33,653 nucleotides of DNA, from contig CAYYNP010000078.1 of assembly GCA_964472545.1 (NCBI GenBank), forward strand, positions 1-33,653, read 5' to 3'. Source of the DNA: CAYYNP01 sp964472545 (lineage in GTDB: Bacteria; Planctomycetota; Planctomycetia; Pirellulales; Thermoguttaceae). Positions 26,753-33,653 of the stretch are shown in pieces. The position numbers and the translations under genes are program-made. The notes below the pieces were generated by a model that saw only the letters and a program-made list of their open reading frames with translations, was not told the origin of the DNA and made no database searches. The first letter of the stretch is position 1, and every line of letters begins with the position of its first letter.

Positions 26753-27847
26753 ATGTCCGAACCGTTTGCCAAATGCGAAGTCTGCGGCAGTCTGTTGGAT
26801 GAAGAGGACCTGTTCTGTGCCAACTGCGGCACGGAATCGCCGCATGCGGAAAAGGGCGACGCCGCGGCGGACGTCGCCAACCGCAGGGCCACGCACAACT
26901 TCGAGTGTTCCGGCTGTGGGGCGTCGATGAGCTACGACGCCAACGCCGGCAGCCTGCAATGTCCGTTCTGCGCGTCGGTCGATATGGTGCCGCAGAAAGA
27001 CGCCAAGGTGCTCTCGCCGAGCCGCGTGGTGCCGTTTCAGGTCGATCGCGACGCGGCCGTAGCGTCGATGCGGCGGTGGCTCGGGCGTGGGTTTTTCCGG
27101 CCCGGCGATTTGGCACGGCAGGCCAGCGTGGTCAAGATGCAGCCGGTCTACGTGCCCTATTGGGTCTTTCAGGCGAACACCCACACCAACTGGACGGCCG
27201 ATACCAGCCAGACGCCGGCCGGCGCCCGGGGCGATTGGTATCCGCTGGCCGGCGAGCATCGCGGCCGCTACGACGGGCTGCTGATCGGGGCCAGCGGAGC
27301 ACTAACGCCGTCGGAAACCTCGCGGCTGTGTCCGTTCGATCTGGCCTCCGCTGTGACTCCGGCGGGCGTCGATTTGGAGAACGTCACCGTCGAGCAGTTT
27401 TCCGTGCCGCGGAAGTACGCCCGGCCGCTTGCCCGCGGGGCACTGCAACAAAACGAAGCCGCCGTCTGCGCCGACCGCTACGTGCCGGGCCGTTCGCGGA
27501 ACGTACACGCCAACGTGCTGATCGAGTCGATGGCCGGCGAGCCGGTCCTGCTGCCGGTCTACGTGATGGCCTATCGCTACAACGACCGGCTCTACCGTTT
27601 CCTGGTCAACGGCCAAACCGGCCGCGCCACCGGCGAAGCCCCGCGTTCGCTGTGGAAGATGCTGTTGATCCCGGCGATCATACTCGTCGTGCTGGCGGTG
27701 ATTCTGCTGGCCACGCAGGCGTTCGGTTCGGCGGTCGGGGGCGAGGCACGATCAGCAAGTACCGTCCGCTCAGAGTGTCCGAGGGGAGAGGCAAGACTGG
27801 GGGCTCCGTACTCGCCCCTCGCACGTCGAACGCAGCCCCCTATCTGA
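26753..27847 (+). CDS. Double zinc-ribbon protein with C-terminal membrane helix
   Basis: This 364-aa protein starts at ATG 26753. Two zinc ribbons stand at the N-terminus: C-x2-C (residues 8-11, KCEVCG) paired with FCANCG, and FECSGCG paired with LQCPFCAS. The middle (about 90-300) is a soluble domain with repeated aromatic segments such as VYVPYWVFQANTH and LLPVYVMAYRYNDRLYRFLV. A hydrophobic helix (LLIPAIILVVLAVILLA) near residue 310 anchors it to the membrane. The layout resembles planctomycete and other bacterial proteins of unknown role with rubredoxin-like or zinc-ribbon heads. The tail after the helix is Arg/Pro-rich and may be a read-through extension. No clear ribosome-binding site is seen, and the inverted-repeat element ends 30 bp upstream. 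Confidence 0.88.
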   Translation: MSEPFAKCEVCGSLLDEEDLFCANCGTESPHAEKGDAAADVANRRATHNFECSGCGASMSYDANAGSLQCPFCASVDMVPQKDAKVLSPSRVVPFQVDRDAAVASMRRWLGRGFFRPGDLARQASVVKMQPVYVPYWVFQANTHTNWTADTSQTPAGARGDWYPLAGEHRGRYDGLLIGASGALTPSETSRLCPFDLASAVTPAGVDLENVTVEQFSVPRKYARPLARGALQQNEAAVCADRYVPGRSRNVHANVLIESMAGEPVLLPVYVMAYRYNDRLYRFLVNGQTGRATGEAPRSLWKMLLIPAIILVVLAVILLATQAFGSAVGGEARSASTVRSECPRGEARLGAPYSPLARRTQPPI

Positions 27848-27902
27848 TCTCTCGGTTCGACACCTAGCCCGTCACGGTGGGCCGGCTCAACCCGCCGCAC
27901 AC

Positions 27903-28967
27903 TCACTCCGTTGCCGCAAGGGCCACGCGGAAGCCGAGGTTTGGAAAACGGCCGCCGGGCCAGAGATCCGCGCGCCACGCCGACCGGCAGTCGCTGGCGA
28001 AGCCGAAGAAGTCGCCACCGCGAGTCACGCGGAATCCTAAGAAGCCGTCGGGATTCTCCTTCTGAGAATGCGCGCGGTGATCATCGTCAAACCAATCCTC
28101 GCACCATTCCTGTACGTTACCGTGCATGTCATGCAGCCCCCAAGCGTTCGCGTCGTACGAGCCCACAGGCGCCGTTCGCCCGAAGTTTGGCCCCTTGATC
28201 TCCGTCCCGTAGGGATAGCCGCCGTCGCAGTTCGCTTGCGTTCCATCAAGCACTCGTCCAAAATGGAATGGCGTCGTCGTTCCCGCGCGGCATGAGAACT
28301 CCCATTGCGCCTCCGTGGGCAGGCGGTACCCGTCTCCGCCTACGATTGACACTTCCGCATACATGATGCCCGGCTTTTCGCCGTATTCCTCCCGCTGAAT
28401 GCTCGCTATTCGATAGCACGGTGTCTTTCCTTCCAACTCACTCAGTCTGTTGCAGAACGCAACTGCGTCGAACCACGAGACGTAGTACATGGGGAAGCCC
28501 ATCCCCTCACCATACAGCTTTGAATCCTCGTCCTTGATGTCGTGAGGTTGTGATCCCATGACTCGTGCCCATTGCCCCTGCGTCACCTCATGCACGCCGA
28601 GATGGAACGGCCTGCGAATCCGCACGTGATGCTGCTTCTCGTAGGGGCTACGCCTTTTCTCACCCTCGGGGCTTCCCATCAGGAACTCACCCGCGGGGAT
28701 CAACACTAGCTTCATACCGATGGAATTGGTGAAAACGTTCTCTGTCAGCGGACGCTTTTCTCCTACGGAAGGGGTGGGGCCAGACACTTGTTGCTTCGCT
28801 GGGGGAGCCTTCTCGTCCGCCGCGGCTAGCTTCTGCGTTGCCACGCGAGATTGCTTGTCGCAGGCGCTGACTCCCTCCGTGGCTCCCGTTGTGTCCATCC
28901 CGTCACCGCAACCCCCGACCAAGACGGCCAGCACAATCATGACGAACCAGACTGCGAACTTTCGCAT
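27903..28967 (-). CDS. Formylglycine-generating-enzyme-like (SUMF1 family) lipoprotein
   Basis: This 354-aa protein starts at ATG 28967 after an AAGAAAGGGAGA ribosome-binding region. The N-terminus is a lipoprotein signal with a lipobox-like VGGC (Cys at about residue 20), followed by a Ser/Thr/Lys linker to about residue 75. The SUMF1/FGE-sulfatase domain then runs to the end, with MVLIPAGEFLMGSP-like opening, HEVTQGQWARVMG, YVSWFDAVAFCNRL, YRLPTEAQWEFSCRAG, GLHDMHGNVQEWCEDW and a closing GFRVALA. True FGEs use a specific Cys pair for sulfatase activation; that pair is not evident, and no sulfatase adjoins, so a catalytic FGE role is doubtful. Many planctomycete homologues are of unknown or structural function. 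Confidence 0.9.
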   Translation of the reverse strand: MRKFAVWFVMIVLAVLVGGCGDGMDTTGATEGVSACDKQSRVATQKLAAADEKAPPAKQQVSGPTPSVGEKRPLTENVFTNSIGMKLVLIPAGEFLMGSPEGEKRRSPYEKQHHVRIRRPFHLGVHEVTQGQWARVMGSQPHDIKDEDSKLYGEGMGFPMYYVSWFDAVAFCNRLSELEGKTPCYRIASIQREEYGEKPGIMYAEVSIVGGDGYRLPTEAQWEFSCRAGTTTPFHFGRVLDGTQANCDGGYPYGTEIKGPNFGRTAPVGSYDANAWGLHDMHGNVQEWCEDWFDDDHRAHSQKENPDGFLGFRVTRGGDFFGFASDCRSAWRADLWPGGRFPNLGFRVALAATE

Positions 28968-29083
28968 GGTCTCCCTTTCTTCCCGAAAATGCCGTTGCAC
29001 TCCTTCCGACCATTCCCCCACACGAGGTGGCGGCATGAGAAGATCGCCCTGCGGCTACCGGAGAGCAGCCATCCTCCTCGAGT

Positions 29084-31273
29084 CTACGGCGACTTCTCCG
29101 TCAACGTCACCACGACCTCTCCGCTGAAGACCGACGTCGGATCGCCGCGTTCGGCGAGGGTTTTGGCGAGCGTGCCGATGGAACGTTTGACACGGCCGCT
29201 ATAGAGTTCCCGATCGCCAGACACGACGGTCACGTCCTCATTGAGGTCGAGCATCTGATCGTTCAAACGTACGATCAACTGCTCGATGTCGCTCGCCTGC
29301 ACGTCGATCCGCTGTCCGTCGCGTCGCGCCCGCACCTCCGCGCCGCGGCGTTTCTCTTCCGGCTTGACCGCCAGCCAGTAGAACCTCGCGTGGGTCACGT
29401 CGTCCTGCCGCCAGACGATCCGTTTCGGCAGCGGGTTGCGGGTATGCTTGGCCATCCACGGCAACGCGGCGGCGTCTTGCCGGTCGAGCCAGTGGCCCTT
29501 GCCTTCGTAGATCTTGGTCCAGTGGACGTAGCCCTCCGGGTCGTCTTTCTGCAGGGCGTCGAGTTGCTCGCCCCATTGCCGGGCGACCTTGTTGCGGTTG
29601 TAAGCCGAGTCGTTCGCGCCGGCGTGGATGGTGAAGGCGACGTTTCGCAGCCCCAGCGGCGAGGCCTCGTTGGGATGTCCGGCCATCATCGCCGCGCCGG
29701 CCAGCCGGTCGGCCATCCGCGGGGCGAGTTGAAAGACGCCGTCGCCGCCGGCGGAGTACCCCAGGATATAGACGCGGTTCGGATCGACGCCTTCGAACAC
29801 AATCAGGTTCTCGATCAGCCGGTCGTAGAACCCGTCGATATGGGCCTGATGCCAGAGGTTCCAGGTGTCGGTCGGGGCCCGTGGTGCGAGATAGACGCCC
29901 TCGGGCACGCGATAGAGCCGCTTCTGGTTCTCCCACTGCCGATCGTTGACCTGTTTTGGGGCCCCGCCGCCGCCGTGCATCGAGATGTAGAGGCTGCGGC
30001 CGTTTTTCGGCTTGTCGCCGGAGACCGTGTAGAAGAAGGGCATCGTCAGGTTACCGGACGTCAGCCGCCGGGCCTTCATCTCGTCGGCTCGGGTGGCTTT
30101 GATGCGCTGCGCATGATCGGCACACAACAGCCGCCGGGCCTCTTCGGCGTGTTCGCGGGTGAGTGCCACGCCGGCGAATTCCTGCTTATCGAGTGCCGGC
30201 CGTTTCTCGTCTTCGGTTTCCAAGTACTTCTTCAACTGCGCCACGGCGTGCATCGACGCCTCGACGTCGAACCGTGAGGCCGTCTCGGATGCCGCCGGCA
30301 CTTCCGTGGGCTCCTCCTTCGGTGGCACGTAGCGATCGGTGACGTTCACGGCATAGACGTAATCGACCCGGCGGTTCCAAACCAGTGGAAACCGTTGCGG
30401 CGTGGGCCGAAAGCTGCTGGCGTAGATGGCGTGCAGCGGGTGGTCGCGTTGGGCGGTGGCCGCGCGGCCGGTGAACCAACCGCGGTCGAGTTGATCGCCG
30501 GAGGGTTCGGCGGCGCCGGTGTAGTGCCACTGGTCGTCGAAGACTTCGACCCAAGAGTGGTTCCCGCTTCGGTTCGACCACAACGGCGTGCCCGCAAATC
30601 GCGCCGGCACCCCCACCGCCCGACAGGCGTCGATCAACAGCACCGAGAGCCCGGTACACGACGCCATGCCGGCCTCGATCGTTTCGTAGGGGCTTTGATC
30701 GGCTTTCGGCCGCGCGCGGGAGAAGCGGACCTTCAGCATGCCGAAGATCTTCCGGTTGAGGATCACGGCCGCCTCGCCGGGCGATTTGGCGTCGGCCACC
30801 AGTGGCCTGAACCGCTTGTAGAAGTCCTCACGCCACTCGTCGCGGCGTTCGTTGATTACGGCGTAGGGGAGCACGTCGTTGAAGAACATCTCCTCGGAAA
30901 CGCCTTCCTTCCACGGCGCCTCGTTCCACGCGAGGTAGGCGTACTGCACGTTGCTCAGCAGGAACTCGGCGGAAAGGGCCTCCAAGTCGCGCTGGGGCAT
31001 ATACGCTATGAGAAACCGCAGGCCGTCGCGCTGGTCCTTCGGAGCGTCTTCCAGCGCCTTGCGAAGCTGCTTGGCGTTGTCGCCGGCCCGGGCGAGGGCC
31101 GATTCCACGAGCGTCTCGAGCTTCGACGCAACAACGGCTTCAGGGTGGCTGGCGGCTGAGCGCAGCGAAGCCCCAGGTTCCGCGGCCTCCTGGGGCACCG
31201 CGGCGCTTTGCCCAGGCCACCCGGTGGTGAGCGTCAAGAGAACAACGGCAGTCATCGCAAGATGTCGCTTCAT
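29084..31273 (-). CDS. Secreted transglutaminase-like domain fused to alpha/beta hydrolase
   Basis: This 729-aa protein starts at ATG 31273 with a Sec signal peptide (residues 1-25). The transglutaminase-like domain (about 60-300) shows the catalytic set: Cys206 in ASCTGLS, His in NHSWVEV and Asp in the EPSGDQLDRGW stretch. A linker (about 310-390) leads to an alpha/beta hydrolase (about 400-640) with an HGGGG oxyanion loop, nucleophile Ser507 in GYSAGGDG and the closing His in GKGHWLDRQD. It resembles poly-hydroxybutyrate-depolymerase-like esterases. A small beta-rich domain ends the chain. The combination suggests a periplasmic or surface enzyme that acts on peptide- or ester-linked polymers, but the substrate is unknown. 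A REP-like repeat lies inside the coding sequence just after the signal peptide. Confidence 0.88.
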   Translation of the reverse strand: MKRHLAMTAVVLLTLTTGWPGQSAAVPQEAAEPGASLRSAASHPEAVVASKLETLVESALARAGDNAKQLRKALEDAPKDQRDGLRFLIAYMPQRDLEALSAEFLLSNVQYAYLAWNEAPWKEGVSEEMFFNDVLPYAVINERRDEWREDFYKRFRPLVADAKSPGEAAVILNRKIFGMLKVRFSRARPKADQSPYETIEAGMASCTGLSVLLIDACRAVGVPARFAGTPLWSNRSGNHSWVEVFDDQWHYTGAAEPSGDQLDRGWFTGRAATAQRDHPLHAIYASSFRPTPQRFPLVWNRRVDYVYAVNVTDRYVPPKEEPTEVPAASETASRFDVEASMHAVAQLKKYLETEDEKRPALDKQEFAGVALTREHAEEARRLLCADHAQRIKATRADEMKARRLTSGNLTMPFFYTVSGDKPKNGRSLYISMHGGGGAPKQVNDRQWENQKRLYRVPEGVYLAPRAPTDTWNLWHQAHIDGFYDRLIENLIVFEGVDPNRVYILGYSAGGDGVFQLAPRMADRLAGAAMMAGHPNEASPLGLRNVAFTIHAGANDSAYNRNKVARQWGEQLDALQKDDPEGYVHWTKIYEGKGHWLDRQDAAALPWMAKHTRNPLPKRIVWRQDDVTHARFYWLAVKPEEKRRGAEVRARRDGQRIDVQASDIEQLIVRLNDQMLDLNEDVTVVSGDRELYSGRVKRSIGTLAKTLAERGDPTSVFSGEVVVTLTEKSP
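31144..31227. repeat. REP-like inverted repeat inside a coding sequence, includes copy 2
   Basis: The stretch can fold on itself: a left arm with GAAGCCCCAGG (31167-31177) faces CCTGGGGCACC (31189-31199), and the outer bases GGGTGG and CCACCC also pair. Its right half (31192-31227) matches 4476-4511 at 33 of 36 positions. It encodes roughly residues 16-43 of the transglutaminase-hydrolase protein, between the signal peptide and the folded domain. Confidence 0.6.
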
Positions 31274-31493
31274 GGTGGACGTGGCTCCGTGAGGGTGGGG
31301 GTAGATTTCGGACGCGTGGCCGGCCGCATTCGATACCCGATTATGCGAGAAGTTGACCTCGAATACAAGCGGGCGTCGTGCGACCATGCCACCGGTGGCG
31401 CTCGACGCCGATTGCGTCGTTTGTCCGCTTCGGCTAGACTGAGATGGTCGTCTCTTGCTCCTCCTTCTCTGTTTTCAGTTGCACGAGCCCCCG

Positions 31494-33347
31494 ATGAAAA
31501 CCACCCGGTCTGCCGGCGGAATTCTCGGCGCCGTGTGCGCATGGGTCGCCTATGGATGGATCGGGACGGCGTGCATCGCGGCGGAAGAGTCGCGCAAATA
31601 CCTCGGGCCGTGTGCCGTGGCCGTGACCGACGACGCAAAGACCCTCTACGTGGCCAACGCCGACGCACGGCAAGTCGTCTTCGTGGCGCTGCCCGGGGGA
31701 AAGGTCGCACGGCAAGTCGACGTGCCCGGTGAGCCGACCGGCGTCGTCTTGCGGCCCGACGGAAAGGAAGTGATCGTCACCTGTGCGGCAGCGTCGAGCA
31801 CGGTCGCCGTGCTCGACGCGGCTTCCGGCGAGACTCTTGCCGCCATCCCCGCGGGTCACACGGCAACCGGACCCGCCGTTGCGCCGGACGGCCGGCGGCT
31901 CTACGTATGCAACCGCTTCGACAACGACGTCTCGGTGATCGATCTCGTGACGAGACGACAAGTCGCCCGAGTGGCGGCCGTCCGCGAACCGATCGCCGCC
32001 GCCGTGACGCCCGACGGAAGCGCGGTGTTCGTAGCAAACCAATTGCCCAACACACGGGCCGACGTCTTCTTCGTCGGCTCCATCTCGCCGATCGTCACGG
32101 TGATCGACACCCGCACGCACAAAACATCGGCGATCGAACTGGCCGTCGGTGCCAACGGCCTGCGAGGATTGTGTATCTCGCCCGACGGCAAGTACGCTTA
32201 CGCGACACACGTGCTATCGGGCTTCGAGCGGATCCCCACGCAACTCGACATGGGCTGGACCAACATGAACGCGCTGAGCGTGATCGACGTCGAGCGGAAG
32301 ACGGTGATCAACACCGTAGGGCTCGACGAACTCTACCTCGGCGCCGCCAATCCTTGGGGCGTTGCTTGCACGGCCGACGGCAAGTCGGTCTGCATCTCAC
32401 ACGCGGGCACGCACGAACTGACCGTGATCGACGCTCCCGTCTTGCTGCGGCAACTTCCGCAGATGTTTACCTCACCGCTGGCCGGCGCCATTACCGAAGA
32501 TCCTCGCAAGGACGGCGGCCCCTGGCGTCGCATCACCCTGCCGGGCAAAGGCTCGCGAGGACTGGCCGTGCGTGGGTCGCAGGTCTTTGTGGCCGAGTAT
32601 TTCAGCGACACGGTCGACGTGGTCGACTTGCGTGCCCGAGGCGATCGGCAAGTCGAGACCGTCGTGCTGGGGCCGCCGCCGAAGATGACCACAGTTCGAC
32701 GCGGCGAGTTTCTCTTCCACGACGCAACAATTTGCTACCAACATTGGCAGAGCTGCGCGAGTTGCCACCCGGAGGGCCGCATGGATGCGCTGAACTGGGA
32801 CCTGCTGAACGACGGGGCGGGCAACGCCAAGAACACCAAGAGCATGCTGCTGGCCCACGCCACCCCGCCGGCGATGACCGAGGGCGTGCGCGAGACGGCG
32901 GCCGAGGCCGTCCGCAGCGGTATCCGGCATATCCTCTTCACCGAGCGGCCCGAGACGGAAGCCGAGGCGATCGACGCCTACCTCCGCTCGCTCAAGCCGG
33001 TTCCCAGCCCACGCCTGGTCGACGGCCGTCTGAGCCCCGCGGCCCGGCGCGGCAAGCGGCTCTTCGGCGATGCCCGGGTCGGCTGCACCAAGTGTCATCC
33101 CGCGCCGTACTACACCGACCTGAAGATGCACAACGTGGGCACGCAGAGCCCCTACGGCTACGCCGACCGCTTCGACACGCCCACGCTGATCGAAGTCTGG
33201 CGCACGGCCCCGTACCTGCACGACGGCCGCTATACGACCGTCCGAGAACTGATCGCAGAGGGCAAGCACGGCAAGAGCCGCGGCCGGGTTGAGGAACTCA
33301 CCGAGCAGCAGATTAACGATCTGGCGGAGTTCGTGCTGTCCTTGTAG
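31494..33347 (+). CDS. YncE-like beta-propeller di-heme cytochrome c
   Basis: This 617-aa exported protein starts at ATG 31494; a frame 13 codons longer has no advantage. A signal peptide covers about residues 1-30. Residues 35-370 form a YVTN/YncE-type beta-propeller, with repeated DG-x-x-(L/V/A)-Y/F-V/C-x-N blades and VIDL-like strand ends. The C-terminal part holds two c-type heme motifs, CASCH (421-425) and CTKCH (531-535), the latter in a region (RGKRLFGDARVGCTKCH, TAPYLHDGRYTTVRELI) like the C-terminal half of di-heme cytochrome c peroxidase/MauG proteins. It probably transfers electrons in the periplasm. The propeller may bind a substrate or partner. It is transcribed divergently from the transglutaminase-hydrolase gene. 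Confidence 0.9.
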   Translation: MKTTRSAGGILGAVCAWVAYGWIGTACIAAEESRKYLGPCAVAVTDDAKTLYVANADARQVVFVALPGGKVARQVDVPGEPTGVVLRPDGKEVIVTCAAASSTVAVLDAASGETLAAIPAGHTATGPAVAPDGRRLYVCNRFDNDVSVIDLVTRRQVARVAAVREPIAAAVTPDGSAVFVANQLPNTRADVFFVGSISPIVTVIDTRTHKTSAIELAVGANGLRGLCISPDGKYAYATHVLSGFERIPTQLDMGWTNMNALSVIDVERKTVINTVGLDELYLGAANPWGVACTADGKSVCISHAGTHELTVIDAPVLLRQLPQMFTSPLAGAITEDPRKDGGPWRRITLPGKGSRGLAVRGSQVFVAEYFSDTVDVVDLRARGDRQVETVVLGPPPKMTTVRRGEFLFHDATICYQHWQSCASCHPEGRMDALNWDLLNDGAGNAKNTKSMLLAHATPPAMTEGVRETAAEAVRSGIRHILFTERPETEAEAIDAYLRSLKPVPSPRLVDGRLSPAARRGKRLFGDARVGCTKCHPAPYYTDLKMHNVGTQSPYGYADRFDTPTLIEVWRTAPYLHDGRYTTVRELIAEGKHGKSRGRVEELTEQQINDLAEFVLSL

Positions 33348-33354
33348 AGAGGCC

Positions 33355-33464
33355 GGGGACGGGAGTCTTTTTCGCCATGCAGCACGACCTCGCTACGTGA
33401 TCCGCCGGCCGCCAGGCCCTTCTTCTCGCACTGCCATCGATCGGCAGAGAGAGTCCCGTCCCCT
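33355..33464. repeat. Inverted-repeat element, GGGGACGGGA type
   Basis: Fourteen-base terminal inverted repeats (33355-33368 and 33451-33464) differ at one position and bound about 110 bp without a gene. The first arm starts 8 bp after the stop codon of the cytochrome gene. Confidence 0.65.
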
Positions 33465-33562
33465 TCGCGCCCGCCCAGGAGAACTGCAAAGTGTGCGGGA
33501 GCCCGAAAATGGGGACTGGCTCCGTCGACGATCGATGTGGCTGTAGGGATTCGCAGTGCCGA

Positions 33563-33627
33563 CGGTGCCTGTCCCCTTTCTTCGGGCGGCGACATTGAGG
33601 CACCGTGGAAAAGGGGGACAGGCACCG
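33563..33627. repeat. Inverted-repeat element, GGGGACAGGCACCG type
   Basis: Perfect 14-bp inverted repeats (CGGTGCCTGTCCCC at 33563-33576 and its complement at 33614-33627) enclose 37 bp. The arms share the GGGACAGG core with the element at 26630-26722. No coding sequence is apparent in the stretch from 33348 to the window end. Confidence 0.7.
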
Positions 33628-33653
33628 AGCCGGGAAGTTCGTCGGCAGGTTCC

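Noticed and set aside
27903..28967. Sulfatase-activating formylglycine-generating enzyme
   Set aside because: The family fold is clear, but the catalytic Cys pair is not evident and no sulfatase gene lies nearby, so only the family name is used.

Overview
The window looks like a chromosomal segment of a GC-rich planctomycete (Pirellulales or a related order). This is inferred from the gene repertoire: DUF1559 proteins, BlaI plus M56 (BlaR1-like) pairs with very large extracytoplasmic regions, a hydrazine-synthase-alpha-like cytochrome, a Tat-exported Gfo/Idh/MocA oxidoreductase, GH127, a formylglycine-generating-enzyme-like lipoprotein, and many short inverted-repeat (REP-like) elements. No tRNA, rRNA, CRISPR array or transposase gene was seen.

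Layout. 1-2935 (+): a tandem pair of DUF1559 proteins (the first cut off at the window edge), a small 7-bp tandem repeat and an MBL-fold nuclease-like hydrolase. 3013-13265 (-): a Tat-exported oxidoreductase; a two-gene unit of a CHAT protease-STAND NTPase-TPR protein followed by a small protein with a hydrophobic stretch; a doubtful 60-aa ORF; and a 1391-aa protein that fuses a GH127 glycosidase to a HzsA-like beta-propeller/c-heme protein. 13475-25024 (-): two successive blaI-M56 operons, each with overlapping genes. Each has a readable sigma-70-type promoter with palindromic operators in the -35/-10 spacer, and the two operator sequences differ. 25025-25826: a gene-poor stretch with a cloverleaf-like REP element and a decayed MoxR ATPase fragment. 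25827-27847 (+): a YkgJ-type cysteine-cluster protein and a membrane-anchored double zinc-ribbon protein. 27903-31273 (-): an FGE-like lipoprotein and a transglutaminase-alpha/beta-hydrolase fusion. 31494-33347 (+): a beta-propeller di-heme cytochrome. The last 300 bp hold only inverted repeats.

The most interesting parts are: (1) the CHAT-STAND-TPR protease with its small downstream partner, which has the architecture of an NTP-switched conflict or cell-death module; (2) the GH127/HzsA-like fusion, which joins plant-type sugar hydrolysis to a c-heme protein in one secreted chain; (3) the paired BlaI/M56 regulons, whose promoter/operator layouts can be read directly and which have no beta-lactamase nearby; and (4) several interspersed inverted-repeat families, one of which lies inside a coding sequence.
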